Origin: Pelobates cultripes
Taxonomy: Eukaryota > Chordata > Amphibia > Anura > Pelobatidae
Length of the DNA: 64,000 bases
Direction of reading: 5' to 3'
NCBI GenBank assembly: GCA_933207985.1
Contig: OW240918.1
Span: 23,224,538 to 23,288,537 of the forward strand
Position numbers and translations under genes: made by a program. The notes under the pieces are model-generated. The model did not search any database. It had not been told where the DNA came from and worked only from the letters and a program-made list of their open reading frames with translations. Positions 42,061 to 55,718 of this stretch are shown piece after piece (position 1 is the stretch's first letter; each line of letters begins with the position of its first letter).

Positions 42061-44552
42061 TTATTAATAATAATTATACTATTGTTATTTATTGTAAGAC
42101 ATTAGCGTACTACAGAGTTCTACACAATAGGTGGACTAGCAAATAAGTACTTGCAATAGGACAAATTAGATTTACAGGAATGGAAGGTGGTGAGGGCCAT
42201 GGTCAAATGAGTTTGCATTTACCAGGTTTACTGTATAAATTGCAGTAAACTACCTTAACTCTTCCAGATAAACCTTTTTTTATAAACTCTTCCATTCCAC
42301 TGATTAAATGAGTTTCATGTTTCTCCAGTCCCATGATGTTGCATGACGTATTTTGCTGAGATAACACCAAAAATGCGAAACTCATGTCATTTGTTCCTTT
42401 TTTTTTATTTTTAATAATATTTAGATGGCACTTGTCCATAAAATATAGTGTTCTATCTATACCTTTGTCTCCTGCTTACAAACAATGATGACCTCATTTT
42501 TTTGTTTTTTCAAACTATTGTGTTAGAATACTCTGTCATCTTGCACAGAAATCCACAGAATCATTTGCTTTTTCATAGAATCTATTCCATACGAAATAGT
42601 GATTGTGGTAACTAATTGCAAAATGTATAACAAATTAGCTAAATGTGAACAAAATATTTAAAAAATCTCTCATTGTTCTGTCTCCTTGTCAGAAATCTAA
42701 TTTACTGGTCTGCCAATCTACATACAATTCTATACACAGACACACAGCCATTCGTACATGTACACACACACACAGACATTCGTACACACACACACACTAC
42801 TCCATAAATCATTTGTACTACAGTGGAATGACTATTAAATGTAATAAAATTAGCCCATAAGCCCCCTGGGACTCCATTACATGAATTAGAAATGTGCAAA
42901 CAGTTGTTATTGGCTGTGTGAAGCCCTAAAGTGATAATCTAAAATAATGTACCTCATTGTCTGTAGCATTGAAAATGTGTATTAACATTTTAATTGCAAC
43001 CAATTGCATTTTATAATCCTCTCCCCAATACATGATTTACTTGAAAATCTTGCATTCGACAATAAAATGAGAGTGTATTTTCAGTTCTTCTCCCACGCTT
43101 CACCGTTAAAATAACTGATTTACGTGTTAGCTTTAAGCTGCTGCTGAAGTATCGCTTGCTTGCAGAGATATTCTGGTTTTACTAGATTATTGAAGCATGA
43201 GCTAACAAGATTAGTTACATGGCAACTGGTTTTGCTAGACTAAGCATTGGCTAATTGACTGTAGTCTGTTTGGGAGTCTAGGGACGGACAGTGGCTTGTG
43301 TTCGGAATGTTGAGTCTGGTCAAGAGAGGTTTTATTGACATAAAACGGGACGGATGACTATCAGACTCAGTGCATAGCAACTATTATTCAGCACATTGTT
43401 TCTGCTGTATTATTCATTAACCTAGTTTGGATTGTCTGTAAAGGAAATACTTCACTGCAGAACATTCATTATCCCTAGAATATTTCAACATGAAATGTGC
43501 CTTTCAATGCAAGATTTCGCAAATATTTACGCAACTGGCCAAGCAAGAAATGATGCCACCCTTCCAAATGTTTTAAGTTACAATGTTCTGTTAACATGCT
43601 TTCTCCAAAAAATCTGCAGATTTACAACGAATCCAACTATACACCTGTCCAAAGCAACACTTTGTTTAGAAAACCTTTATTTCTACTTTAGAGGCATCCC
43701 TACCAACATTTTGGACAACACTCCCTCCTTCCCCCAGGGAATACAGCGGGGGTCATACAGCTATATAGTACAAACACTTACCAAGGTACTGCTAGTTTAA
43801 AAGATTTATGGTTTAGTATTGAAGTTTGTACATCAAAATCACACCTCAATAAACACACAAAGTACACAGTCTCATATACATCACTATGCACAAGACTTAA
43901 CAATGGTATTTATGGGAGACCTTATGGAATATTGACAATTAGAATTGCTGTGCATATTTGAGGTTTGTGGTGACTGTGCCACACCTTTAAACAATAACAA
44001 GATGTATTTACAGAGTAAATAAGATGTTTATTTTAATCAATGCAAGGGCAATTACTATGATAGGTTGGATTCTGGATAGTGGCTTAAATATCATCTGTTA
44101 CCCCCCTTCTAATCAAGATTCCAAACAAATGTTGCCATGTAAAGGACAACTGTTTCCTTGCTTTGCATGTCATAATCAACAATATATTTTTAATATAATT
44201 TACTGTATTACAATATATTGCAATCAGTATTATAATAAAATACATAACCTACTATTTCAAAGAATGCAAAAATACTTAATTTGTTATTTTAAAGAATACA
44301 AAAAATACATAGCCTGTTATATCAAACTGTAACCAGTTATTCAAAATCTGTATTCCAGTGTAGCAAACCAAGAAGCCTATTCAAGACACGTCATTTGTAG
44401 TCTAAAGGAAATTCAGTATGGCTACTCCCAAAACACTGTCTTTGGCTTATTATGGCAAAGTTACTATTTTTGGATAAGCTTTTTAAAAAATGTCACATTT
44501 CAAAAATATTAAAATATCAAAAAGTACATGATATCTCAAAAAATATATTGAT
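42061..44552. other. AT-rich stretch with a CA microsatellite
   Basis: Interrupted CA runs at 42735-42798 (two ACACAC tracts with ACAGACATTCGTAC between). The longest frame, 43432-43800 (122 codons), has no domain, no strong context and lies in AT-rich DNA, so I do not call it a gene. A CTACTATTGTTATTTATT-type region near 42060-42120 may be a reversed LINE tail. Confidence 0.4.
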
Positions 44553-44705
44553 AGATTAAGCTTGTTTGAGCGGGGCCTTTTCTTAACCTCTTATCTCTGA
44601 TAATATTTTGTATGTAAATTACTTGTTGTCAATTACCCTCGTTCTATAATTGTAAAGCATTGTGGAATATATTCACGATATGTAAATAATAATAATAATA
44701 ATATC
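44553..44705 (+). repeat. LINE/SINE 3' tail copy with (AAT)n
   Basis: AAGCTTGTTTGAGCGGGGCC, CTATAATTGTAAAGCATTGT, GGAATATATTCACGATATG then AATAATAATAATAAT; same order as 4680-4832. Confidence 0.6.
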
Positions 44706-47700
44706 AATATATCAAAACATGTCAAAATATTAATATATTTTTCAAAATATAAAATAATTTAAAAAGCATATCGAAAAATATAAAATTATTTGAAAATGTG
44801 TAGAAATTAGATTAAATCAAGGCATCTATTTCCTCTCTGAAGAGACTGCTATTGTCCTGTCACGCTAAAAACTAATTATATGAGATGAGCTCACCAGATG
44901 TTTGGCAACATAACGTTCCAAAATCCTGGAGAAGAGACACCTCTAATGCTAAATTTGGTGATGTCACACTAATGTCATAACCACGTCTACTCCTACGCCC
45001 ATGTACAGTAGCTGTTTTGTTGTTTTTGTTCTGGTGGGAGAGTTTGCACAATGTCATTATTTTTTAATAGAACATCCCATATTATCTCCTTAACAACATG
45101 CACTCAGTGCCATCATACTTAATATTTTGTATTAGTGTGCGTCCAACGCTAGATTATAAACCCACATCCAAGATTCTATATTCCTATTTTACCAGCTTGT
45201 CATATTATATATGTTAAACTCCATGACCTCATAAAATTGCTAGGTTTTATAAAGCTCTCTGAATATGAGTAATATCAAATAATTAAATATATAAATGCAC
45301 AGTTTCCATTAAATAAATGTACACAATGGCAAAAGAGAAAATCAGGACACATGCCAAAACCTAAGCAACTATGACACACACAGAGGCTGCGATGTGTGAA
45401 TAGTGACAACACATCAGATCTACTTATTGAATTGTATGCAGGTCATTTAATCTGTAGACAAAGATTTGTGCTGTCGCTTTGTCTGGCAGTTCTTCTGCTA
45501 ATTCTCTCAGCACGGCCACGTCTGAAGGCAATTTATTAGCATGTGACTGATACCAGGAGTCCTGCAGATGGTGTCATCACAAGATTTCTGAAAAGTGATA
45601 ACTCGTCATAGATTCATATGAAATTATTAAATGCAGCTTCATTAGCTCACTGAACATGTGGTCTGGCAATGATCCTACATAAAACTCTATTTGGATGTTC
45701 CATTTTTACGATATTTCAGAATTTCTGATTTCCATTCCCTTCTGGAATGGACAAAGAAAAATAGTGCTGGGAGCAGTTAGACGTGGAGATTTGTTCCGAC
45801 CTGAATTGCAATTTGCCTGGATTTGGGCCAATTGGTGGATTGGTCGATTCCCGAACTCTGAGCCAAAATATAGCTGAATCACAGTCCAACCAAAACGTGG
45901 ATTAGCGATTCGGAGTTCTGTGGCATAAAAGAAAAGAGAGAAAAAAAATTAAAGATGGCTATGGGTCAGTCACTAAATGTTGATATATTTCTTTTACACA
46001 CATTAAGTGACCAACAGAGAAGTTACCAACAGAGGGAAAAAGAGAGGAGCAGTAAAACATCTATATGTATATATTATATATTTATTGAATATATTATATA
46101 TTATTGAAAATAGTTACTTATAATATTTACATTATGTATATTTTTGCATGGCACCAGTTTGCCCATTTTCCCATCCTTTTAGTTTACCTGACTTGTCCCC
46201 AAAACTATTTTTTGGTAACAAAATTCTGCTGAGCCGAACCGCCATAAGACTGAAATGTGTCCGTTCCAAATTTTTGGGTTTTGGTACAACATAGAATGCT
46301 CCTTTGCAAGTTCCCTCATGATGGTGTTAGATGATTTAGAAATAGCTATAGGGAGGAGTAGTTGTGTCAGTGTGTCAATTCAAATCGTTTCTACATAATA
46401 ATTACTTCAACATTCAGAAGAAGTTAGCAGTAACCATATTATGAATGAAGGGGCAAGTGGCCAGGGAGAGGGTTGTACATGATGGACAGACTGTGATTCT
46501 TGGTCATGTCACTATGCCGTGCCTGTAGATACACCTCAGTGTCATCTCAGTTCACTTCAAGACAATAATTACTTCAAGGTTCTTTATGAGCAACACCGTG
46601 CATAATTTAAAAGGTTTTATGGCTGCCAAATAATTTTACTTAGACAGATGATAAGCTCATGTTCATCTGTAACATGTATGATGAATGTATGTTAAATGAC
46701 TATTTCAAATATTGCATGATTGAAAAAAGCTGGTCTATGAACTGCTCACATATCATATTGCCAAATAAACGTGACATTTTTATTATACTGGTCTGTTGAC
46801 TGGAATGTAAATACTTTAGCCTGGATTTAATTAAAGGAAAACACATTTTCCAGTTGTGGTGATGTAATAGAACGTTATGAGACAGCAACCTTTTAGCAAA
46901 CTTTTATTTTAAATAATTATTTCACCATCATTATCTGACTCTGACCCTCATTCCTTTAACAGCGATATCTGCTTTCTGAATCGATAGAATGTATAAAGTG
47001 TTAGTTTTCATTTTTATTCAGGTTACATTATTGTTATTTGTAATACTGTATATATTACGTAATGTAATTAATTTAATTAATTTAATTACTTTATTTTAAT
47101 TTAATTTACTTTACTTTAATATATACTTACTTTTTTATACTGTATACATTTAGATTTATAATGTAGTTCAGAGCTCAAAATTTCAAGCTATACACACACT
47201 ACTAGACAGGTTTAAAGGTTAGTTGCCAATTCAAGCCTAGAGGTTCCATGACACACTTACATAGGTTGGATAAATGCTTGATGGAGCTAAAATTTCACTT
47301 GTCAATGGTTAGTAGATGAGTGGAAATTTTGAGCCCAGTATGTCGTGTGTACCTGCTGAAACTTTAAGCTCATTATTGACACCCAATAGTTTTCAACTTG
47401 ACCCATTGGTTCCAGTCATCAATATTTAGGAATTTGTCAATCTTTTTCTTAAGATAATACCTGGACACGGAGTTGGATGAGAAACACAGATTCATCCAAT
47501 GCATGTTGTGCGCATATGCCTGTGGCATTTAAATTAACCATTCTCATATGCATAATATTCTGCATACGTCATTATTTTTTAACAGTTTTAGAAAATGCAA
47601 AAGTGAATACTTCTGAAGTGTAATCTTTACATGGGAATTGAGAGTGGTTCTGCCAATCAATTGACATTTTCTTAATTTCATTTTTTCTTATTTTTTTCAA

Positions 47701-48456
47701 TTAAATTTGAACCTACAATAGATTTTTTTTTATTTTAGCCAAAAAAAATCTTTTCTTTGTTGTTAAAAAGATCAGAAAATACAGAGTGCTTAGCATTAAA
47801 GATCTCTACTTTTAAAAATATGATAATTTAGCAAATCTTCATTTCCCTGCAGACTGTAAAGTAGGCTGCTTCACCACTAAAACCTACAATTGAATTTTCA
47901 CTTTATCTAATGGAGCACAAAGTATTTTCGATGACATAGCCATTTGACATATATTATATCTAACATTTATATAAACAGTTGCCTTGGTCTATGTTACCAT
48001 GACAATTAAATAATGTATTGTACTATCTAACACCTCTGCTTTAAAATACATTGTGCACTAATTGGTGTGGCATTCCCCAACTAAAACGCATACAAAAATT
48101 AAATGTTTTCGGATATGTGCAAGAGAATAAAAAAGTGCTGTGTTTTCTTAGAGTGAGAATTTCCCATTGTGAAATATGCTCCCTTAACAAGGAGCCGGAA
48201 ACATAAAATCCTAAAGTGATTTCAGCTCAGGACTATTGAGGGTTTGTGACTTAGCCATGTGAGATAATTATGCTGGCTGGGTTTAATGGGCCATGCATTT
48301 TGTAATATCAATTATTTGTATAAACTGTGTAAATAGGAGGTGCAGATACTAATTTCCCTGTTTTGTTTGAGTCTGGCTGTTTTACAATTTACATTATAAG
48401 TACACACACACATAGCACAAACACTTTGTACATAAAGTATACATACATAGTGTATA
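44706..48456. other. AT-rich stretch, nothing recognised
   Basis: About 3.75 kb with no supported gene. AT-rich simple sequence occurs at 46055-46140 and 47060-47130 (TTAATTTAATTAA-type). Frames of 60-62 codons have no recognisable content. Confidence 0.45.
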
Positions 48457-49395
48457 TTAAAGGAAAAGTATAGCATTAGGAATGTAAAACGGTATTCCTA
48501 ACACTATAGTGTCCCTCTGTCTATGTCTTTTGGTTCCTCCCATAATTCGGCGATTTAAGAGATAAAAACCCTTTTTACACTTACCTCTTTCCAGTGCCGA
48601 GGTCCCTTGGTGCCACACAGATTACAGCTTTCCCATAGAATTGTGAAGACATTAGACATTGGAAGTTTGTTTAATGAAGTTAAAGGGGCACTATAGTCAC
48701 CAAAACAACTTTAACTTAATGAAGCAGTTTTGGTATATATATCATGCCCCATGCAGTCTCACTGCTCAATTCATTGCCATTTAGGAGTTAAATTACTTTT
48801 GTTTCTATTTGTGCAGTCCTTACCACACCTCCCCTGACTGTGACTCACACAGTCTGCATGAAAACAAAATTCAATCCGATTTAATCTTACTTTAAAAGTG
48901 TTTTATCTCCTCCTCTGTAATTTGAGCTTTAATCACATACATGAGGCTCCTGTAGGGTCTAGTAAGCTATTAACAGAGCAGGAGATATGAAATTCTAAAT
49001 TAAACAGAATTTGTAATAAAGGAAGTATAAACATTAGATGTCTCTTTAGAGGAAGTGTTTGCAAGGCTGTGTAAATCACATGCAGGGAGGAGTGGCTAGG
49101 GCTGCATAAACAGAGTGATTTAACTCGTAAATGGCAGAGAATTGAGCAGCAAGATTGTAGGGGCCTGGTCTATACACCAAAACTGCTTCATTAAGCTAAA
49201 GTTGTTTTGGTGACTATAGTGTCCCTTTAAACTCAGTAAGAATCTAGGAAGCTCCTCGAGTGGCAGTCTGGAAGACCGCTAATAGAGGTTGTCTTAACCC
49301 TGCAATGTAAACATTGCAGTTTCTCTGAACCTACGATGTTTAACATTGCAGGGGTTAGTGGACATGGACACTACAACTAGACCACTTCAACTGAT
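48457..49395. mobile_element. T2/Kolobok-type MITE, family C, interrupted
   Basis: An inverted copy of family C: TTAAAGG then ATAGCATTAGG and CACTATAGTGTCCCTCTG at the left; CCTGCAATGTAAACATTGCAG, GGACACTACA and GACCACTTCA at the right. It is split at a TTAA by the family A element 48680-49230. The right terminus is eroded. Confidence 0.65.
48680..49230. mobile_element. T2/Kolobok-type MITE, family A, complete
   Basis: 551 bp from TTAAAGGGGCACTATAGTCA to GACTATAGTGTCCCTTTAA, both ends at TTAA. The best preserved copy of family A here. It lies inside a family C element, so family A was still moving after that C copy arrived. Confidence 0.88.
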
Positions 49396-50301
49396 ACAAT
49401 ATATCAAACTTCGCACACACAACCGCACATATTGTTGCTCTCTACTTATATTACATATATCAGGTTATTAACTAAAATGAGAATTCAAAGAGAATTCAAA
49501 ATAAATGTAAATATTTAGGCCAAAGTAGCCAAACTAGAAGTATAACTCGATTTAGAGAACATTTTCCAAATTAGCTATTTAGCCTTAAAATTGAAATTCA
49601 CTTTTAATTCTCATTTTTAGTGAATAATCCTGATGGAAATTGGGAATATTACAGTATATAAAAAAAAAGTCTATTATCATTTATACAACCTATAGCTTGA
49701 AACACAGCTGGGTACAAAACAAAGCCGGGGTTCTGCTTTATAACAGTTTATATAATAATTGAAATTAGAAAAAGCACGGTCCATTAAATCCAGCCACCCA
49801 CCCAGCATAATTATCTCACTCACTGTCTTTTAAACCCTGTTTATTTGTCCGTTTAACATCCGTTTGGGAAAACGTTTAAATAGTGTCTGCAATGATTTAC
49901 ATAGAGCAAACTTTGCATTCATTGTAACCTCTGCATTCAACTGCAAGTTTCTCATGCTTCAGGAACAATTCCCTAAACCTACAATATTCATTCTGTCAAC
50001 ACGGTGTCTACACGTGGGATGTTGGGAAGCTCAGAGAGAAATAGAGGGATTAGGGGAACATAACAAATGACATAGTGCATGAAGTATTCTAAATTAAGGT
50101 ACTGAATTCCAAAATATTGTAAATACACTTTGTAAAGCGCACTGTTAGCTAGGTCATTAAAATAATAATTAACAACATTCCCTGGTTTGCACCACAATTC
50201 TGCACAGGCTCAGGTTTAGTTTACAAATAAAAAATTAACAATAATGATGCAATGAGTACCTGTATCAAGTAGCTATTCAATATATCTACGTGAGGCTATC
50301 T
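49396..50301. other. AT-rich stretch, nothing recognised
   Basis: No gene or repeat boundary recognised. Confidence 0.5.
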
Positions 50302-50426
50302 TTAAAGGGACACAGTAGGCACCCATGGACTATTTAAGGAGGGTTCCTACATCTATAAATATACAGGAAAACACTCTGTAATTAAAAATAAGTGTTTGTA
50401 TTTTTAATGTTGGAGTGTTCCTTTAA
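50302..50426. mobile_element. 125-bp T2-type MITE
   Basis: Starts TTAAAGGGACACAGTAGGCA and ends AGTGTTCCTTTAA, both at TTAA. The core (CTACATCTATAAATATACAG, AACACTCTGTAATTAAAAAT) is unlike families A-C. Confidence 0.75.
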
Positions 50427-51009
50427 GTTGTTGTCACCATGGTTCTATGCCATTTATATAATTTATTCTATTATCTAATTCATTCACTTTAAATAGTATG
50501 ACCTCCACAAGTAATCCATGCAAAATGTATATGTTTAATATTCAAAAGTGGTTATAAATGTAATATGGGTGATGTTTTATTAAAATGTAAATATTTTATA
50601 ATGTAAATATTTATATCCATAAAGCATTCAGAAATACATAGATTTGCTGTTAGTAAAGTTGGTAACTTAATTTTTGATAATTATTGATTACACAATAAGA
50701 ATTGTGTCATCATGATGTATGTTTTAACCTTGTAAAAGTCTCAATAGACAGAATAAATGTAGGTTACCACCACTAACATGCATCATAATTTCTAAAGTTA
50801 TTTCCACGTTTACTTGAGGGAATTTCATTCTCACATAATTGCTATCCTCCAGACAATACCTAGAGAAGTAAAGGAATGGACCAGAGCATAACCCCAATGT
50901 CTCTCTTTTCTTGGAGCGCCATATTGTTGGTGTGTCTGAGTGTATGATAGAACTCCACAGCAATAATACTCACAGTAATGTGTCTTTAAACTACAACAAA
51001 TATATCTAG
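50427..51009. other. AT-rich stretch, nothing recognised
   Basis: No gene or repeat boundary recognised. Confidence 0.5.
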
Positions 51010-51022
51010 AAATCAGTTTGTG

Positions 51023-52389
51023 GGGGGGGAACCTGACTGGTCACCGAGTTAGTCACACATGGCTGGTGCTCCTGTGATTAAGCTTATAATCTTGCCTATT
51101 AAGCGGCACAAACACACCAACTTCACCTGACCATCCTTATTCTTCAAGTGAAGCACAGTACTGAGTGCTGGGTCTGTGCCATGCTAGTTTTGATGGCTCT
51201 GGACCTTACCAAATAATCACTTTGTGGCCTAGGGGAAACTCTAAGGTGAAGGAGGCAGACGATCTACTGCATTGGTTGGAAACCCAACCTGGACCCCCCA
51301 CCCCTTTGGATCAGTAAGATTGAAGGACAGAGGCCTACCCAACATGAGGACCATCACTCCAGAGAAAGCTCTGATGCATATCTGACTATGGAAGCCTGAC
51401 ATTTTAATCCACTCCTGCAGGTATGTGAACGTCTTTGTTCCCAGTTCTGGGCTAAGCTCGTTGGCCGAGGAGCGACTACCCCATCTATGGATCCTGGCAT
51501 GGAAGTCCGGAAAAGGCCTCTTGAACATCTGGATGTCTGGTGAAGCTTCCACAGAATATTACCTACTCATCACAGAAGAGGGTCCGATCAGCATGGAAGC
51601 CGCAATCGGCATACAATGATCAAAATTCCACACTCCAATCCTGCTGCTGCTTTCCTGTGCAATTCATGCCGACGGAGGGTCCTTGGCAAGACCGAGAGTA
51701 TGCATTGAGAAGGCCCAGAGGACCTGACCTTGGACTTTACCAGAAGTCTGGAGGTGAAACACTGGAATGTAGAAGTGTATGTGGTTGGAGAGGTCCTCAC
51801 CCAAAGCTGGGTCTACACTTGCATTTTAGTGTCAGCAACCCCCCATCCATACTCATCGGCTGAGCAGTCTTATGCAGAGGCCACAAATCCCCTGAGGCAA
51901 TGTTTATTATATTTGCTTGGTATGCTTGATTTAGGGATATGTGCTAGGCTATAGTTACATGGTCTGGAAAGTAATCTTCTCATTTTCTTCCTGCTTGCTC
52001 TTATATCTTGAGGTGTGGATGTGCAACCCAAGTGGTTCTCTTGTAATATTAGAAGCCCATATTCTAACTAATGTTTTATTTCTACGTATCTTCGTATCAT
52101 AGAGCTGGGCTATACATCAACCCCTGGCTGTTACCTGGCTTGTTTTAACCATATCTTGTCACCGTTGTCTTCTTACCTACGCTATTAGTCATATTCGTAG
52201 ACATGAATGTTTAGCATGTAAAATTTATGTCCTTTACAAAAAAATACAAAATATGCAGCATTCGCTAAATGCCATTTTACACATATGTCATTTAACATGT
52301 TGTATGCAATCTTGTTGACATGTCACTCCGAGTGTGTCTGCTTATCGCTATCTCTATCTCAAAAAGAATGTTAAAAAAAAAAGAAAAAT
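51023..52389 (+). mobile_element. 1.37-kb retroposed insertion of unknown origin
   Basis: Flanked by the 13-bp duplication AAATCAGTTTGTG (51010-51022 and 52390-52402), with a 3' A-rich tail (A10 then GAAAAAT) preceded by CTCAAAAAGAATG. These are the marks of L1-type target-primed insertion. It begins with a G-run and AACCTGACTGG. The interior is less AT-rich than the surroundings up to about 51960 and AT-rich after that. No ORF exceeds about 107 codons and none shows an ORF1, endonuclease or RT motif. It may be an internally deleted L1, another ORF-less parasite of L1, or a processed copy of a host RNA. Confidence 0.75.
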
Positions 52390-52402
52390 AAATCAGTTTG
52401 TG

Positions 52403-53455
52403 TAAATCAAGAACTTACCAGAACCTTGAAGTGACTGCATACATTATTATACTGAATAGACACTTTTAGCCCAAGTACGTCTTGCAGGTTTTTGTAACTT
52501 TTTATAAACTGTAAAGCAATCTTCCTACACTTGTTTCTCTAATTCTTTCCCTATTGCTCCCCTCTCTCTTACTTGTTTTGATTAAATCTAATCATAGAAA
52601 CATTAGATTATAGCACCCTCAGTGCTCCTCAATGCTTTCTAAACTAAGTACAATAAGGCCACGCTATCTTCCAAACAGCACACAATTTATTTATCGTTTA
52701 AGCAAGTCACTCTATCATTACACTCCTTAGTTATTAAACTGAAGAGTTCGAGAAAGTACTGAGAGTTCAGAATTTATTACTCCCTAATGTCGGGCATTTT
52801 AAATGCCAAGGTGCACCGAGGCGTGAAAGTATTTTATTCCTATTATGCATGGAAGACTTATGCGGGGACATGTTTGGTATAAGTGTTCCCTCGGAGAACA
52901 ATAACTTCTAAAACTTAAATCTGTAGATGAATGTCAGTTGGGAATCTGCTTTTCTTTTTTCTTGGAGACGCAAGTTTTATTTAGTTTAGTCTCGAACTAG
53001 ACACGTTTTTCTATAACCCTCAAAATATTTGGCTCTGGGGACCCTGGGTCTTTGCGTTTCTCAAACACACAGCAGCTTGAAATGCATGAACCACTGATCC
53101 ATACGAGTCACTGTTCTCTAAATATATTAAGTTTTATTTTCCATATCAAAAAGATATTGCAAATGTTATATGTTGTCTAGAGTTGATCTATCTTAAGGTA
53201 AATTTCGAAGTCTGGTGCTTGTCACCTGACACTATTTCATCAGCGCTTTACCGCACACATAACCAGTTCTCCGACATTTTACTATTTATCATTTCTACTG
53301 TTTATCATTTCCTTTTTTATTTTTCATCTGCACATGTAATCATTTTTAGTGTTTTGTAGTCTCTAACATCTAGAGGTCTAAGACAGAAATGTATTTTATT
53401 TGCAGCCTACTCTAGGACGGAAATTGCTACTAAATACAATGTGATCAAGGCTTCA
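52403..53455. other. AT-rich stretch, nothing recognised
   Basis: No gene or repeat boundary recognised. Confidence 0.5.
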
Positions 53456-53991
53456 TTAAAGAGACACTATAGTCACCAAAACAACTTTAGCTTAATTAAG
53501 CAGTTTGGGTGTATAGATCATGCCTCTGCAGTCACCCTGCTCATTTCTCTGCCATTTAGGAGTTAAATCACATTTTTGTCTGTTTCTATAGCTCTAGCCC
53601 CACCTCACCTGGCTGTGACTGACACAGCCTGCATGAAAAAAAAAATATGTATCTTCCAATCTGATCTTACAGCACAGGGAGTTTACTTGAAAAGTTCTTA
53701 TTTCCTGCAATGTTGATTGAACTTTAATCACACAAGGCTGCTATAATGTCTTGCAGGCAATTAATAGAGAAGGAGATAAGTAATTCTAAATTAACCATAC
53801 TGTGCAATAAAGGAAGTTTAAACATTAGATCTCTCTTTACAGAAAGTGTTTATGGACGCTGTGTGAGCCACAGTAAGTGAGGTATTGCAGGACCGTAAAA
53901 CAATGTAACTGTGACTGCAGGGGCATGATCTATACACCCAAACCACTTCATTAAGGTTAAAGTTGTTTTGGTACTTATAGTCTCCCTTTAA
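53456..53991. mobile_element. T2/Kolobok-type MITE, family A
   Basis: Starts TTAAAGAGACACTATAGTCA and ends ACTTATAGTCTCCCTTTAA, TTAA on both sides, with the whole family A core present. It differs from the 48680 copy by scattered substitutions and small deletions. Confidence 0.85.
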
Positions 53992-54570
53992 AGAAAACTC
54001 TTTATTATGTATAAAACATAGACAAAATTATCCAAGGATTAAAATGACTGGGGTGAATTAATGGCATAAAAGCAGCCATTCCTAACAGCATATATTAATG
54101 GAACAACATGATTTCATTCCAATTTAATAATGAATATGTAAACATATAAATAACCAGAACTGTATTGAGGTTCATATGTCAGCCAGAACAAAATCAGATA
54201 TCGGCATTTAATTAATATGCCTGCAGGATTGTCACCTCAATACAATTGATAAGACTCATGAAGACCACATATAACTATGACAGTTAAATAACGTTAAAGA
54301 AATAAAAAGCAGAAACGTTAAAATAAATACAAACTATGAGGCTTGGAGAAATCATGGCTGTAGTTCAATCCCTCTTGTTTCTCAAGACTGTGCCCTACTC
54401 AGATGTAAATTAACCCTGAACTCTTTCCCAAAAGCCCCACACTTTAGCAACCACTAACCAGCCTACATCCACCTGCAGCCCATGTTCATGGTTTTCATGA
54501 AGACATGGTTAAACGAGGGATGTAGCCCTGTGACCAGAGGTATTTAATGTCAGAACTATCAGCCAGGGCA
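53992..54570. other. AT-rich stretch, nothing recognised
   Basis: No gene or repeat boundary recognised. Confidence 0.5.
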
Positions 54571-54713
54571 GATTTGGCTAGGGCTGAATAAATTAAGTGG
54601 TTTAACTCCTAGACAACAGAGAATTGAGGAGTGAGACTACTGGGGCTTGATCTATACACCCTTACTATATTATTAAGCTAAAGTTGTGTTGTTGTTTACA
54701 GTGTACCTTTAAT
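54571..54713. repeat. T2-type MITE, family A, right quarter
   Basis: TTTGGCTAGGGCTGAATAAA, TTTAACTCCTAGACAACAGA, GAGTGAGACTACTGGGGCTT and a decayed terminus ACAGTGTACCTTTAA match the right part of family A. Confidence 0.7.
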
Positions 54714-55716
54714 TAAATTAGAAAACGTGATACATTCCCTTCCATTATACCTAGTTTGCAAAAGTATAGAAGCAAAGAAAACTGGACATCAACACAAAAT
54801 TGTGTGCAAGGCTTATTTAAAGGGATATTCTAAACACCAGATTTTAAATGAATTCACATCTTCCCCACATCATTAAAGGTCATTACAGTCCAAGTTTTCC
54901 TGGGGGAGTGGATTGTTATAGAATCTACTAGGTTCAATGCATGAAGAAGTAGCATTTTGTGGAGGAAACTCCGGGGGAGGAGGGGGGGTTTAATCATGTG
55001 AGTTGTATTCTGCTCTAGAAACCTTGTGTGATTTAAGCAACATGTTTAAAGCCGTTTTATTGACTAAGCCTAACCTTGTCTTTGCAGAATCGTCGTTTTT
55101 ATCTAGACTTGCTGCTATACGCGGAGAACTAATATCAGTACATTTTTATTTTGGGAACAATTTTGTTCTTTTTTGATGCTTGTTAGTTTTCTTTATATTG
55201 TTAGAAAGCTTTTTATTTACAGCTTATCTTGATGAACCAGTTTCAGCAGACAGGAATGAATCAATACAGTAGCTCCCCATTGGCCCGGTGAACGTAAGAG
55301 ATGCATGCTAATTTAAGAAATTGTCTTTCACAGAGATCTCTTCAGAGTACAATAATCCCCAGACTTCTTTCTTACTCTTCTCTCTTGTTCCATACGTGCT
55401 TAGGAGCAGCAAACCTGAAAATTACTAATTGTTTTCAACATTCAGGATGACAAAAAAAAAAAGTAAACACTTTTACAGAATATATAAAATCACTGTCTTT
55501 GCACATTTTTGGCAACTACTAGTTTTATTCTCATTAATTTAGCTTTACAAATAAAATAAAATATTTTAAATTTGGGAAAGGAAATGTATTATCTATGACT
55601 ATCTAGAGAGGTTTCTTCCACAATAATATTATGTATATATCTTGCAACACACTGATTGGCACCTTTTCACACTCTTTATGTTCTTCTGAGCCTGGGGCAT
55701 AAGGCTATCCTAGATA
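54714..55716. other. AT-rich stretch with one T2-like terminus
   Basis: TTAAAGGGATATTCTAAACA at 54817 looks like a T2 end, but no partner end is clear. A GGGGGAGGAGGGGGGG run lies at 54972-54988. No gene seen. Confidence 0.4.
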
Positions 55717-55718
55717 TA

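Noticed and set aside
43432..43800. 122-codon plus-strand frame
   Set aside because: No domain, no flanking exon signals and an AT-rich composition. A frame of this size can occur by chance in 64 kb of six-frame sequence.
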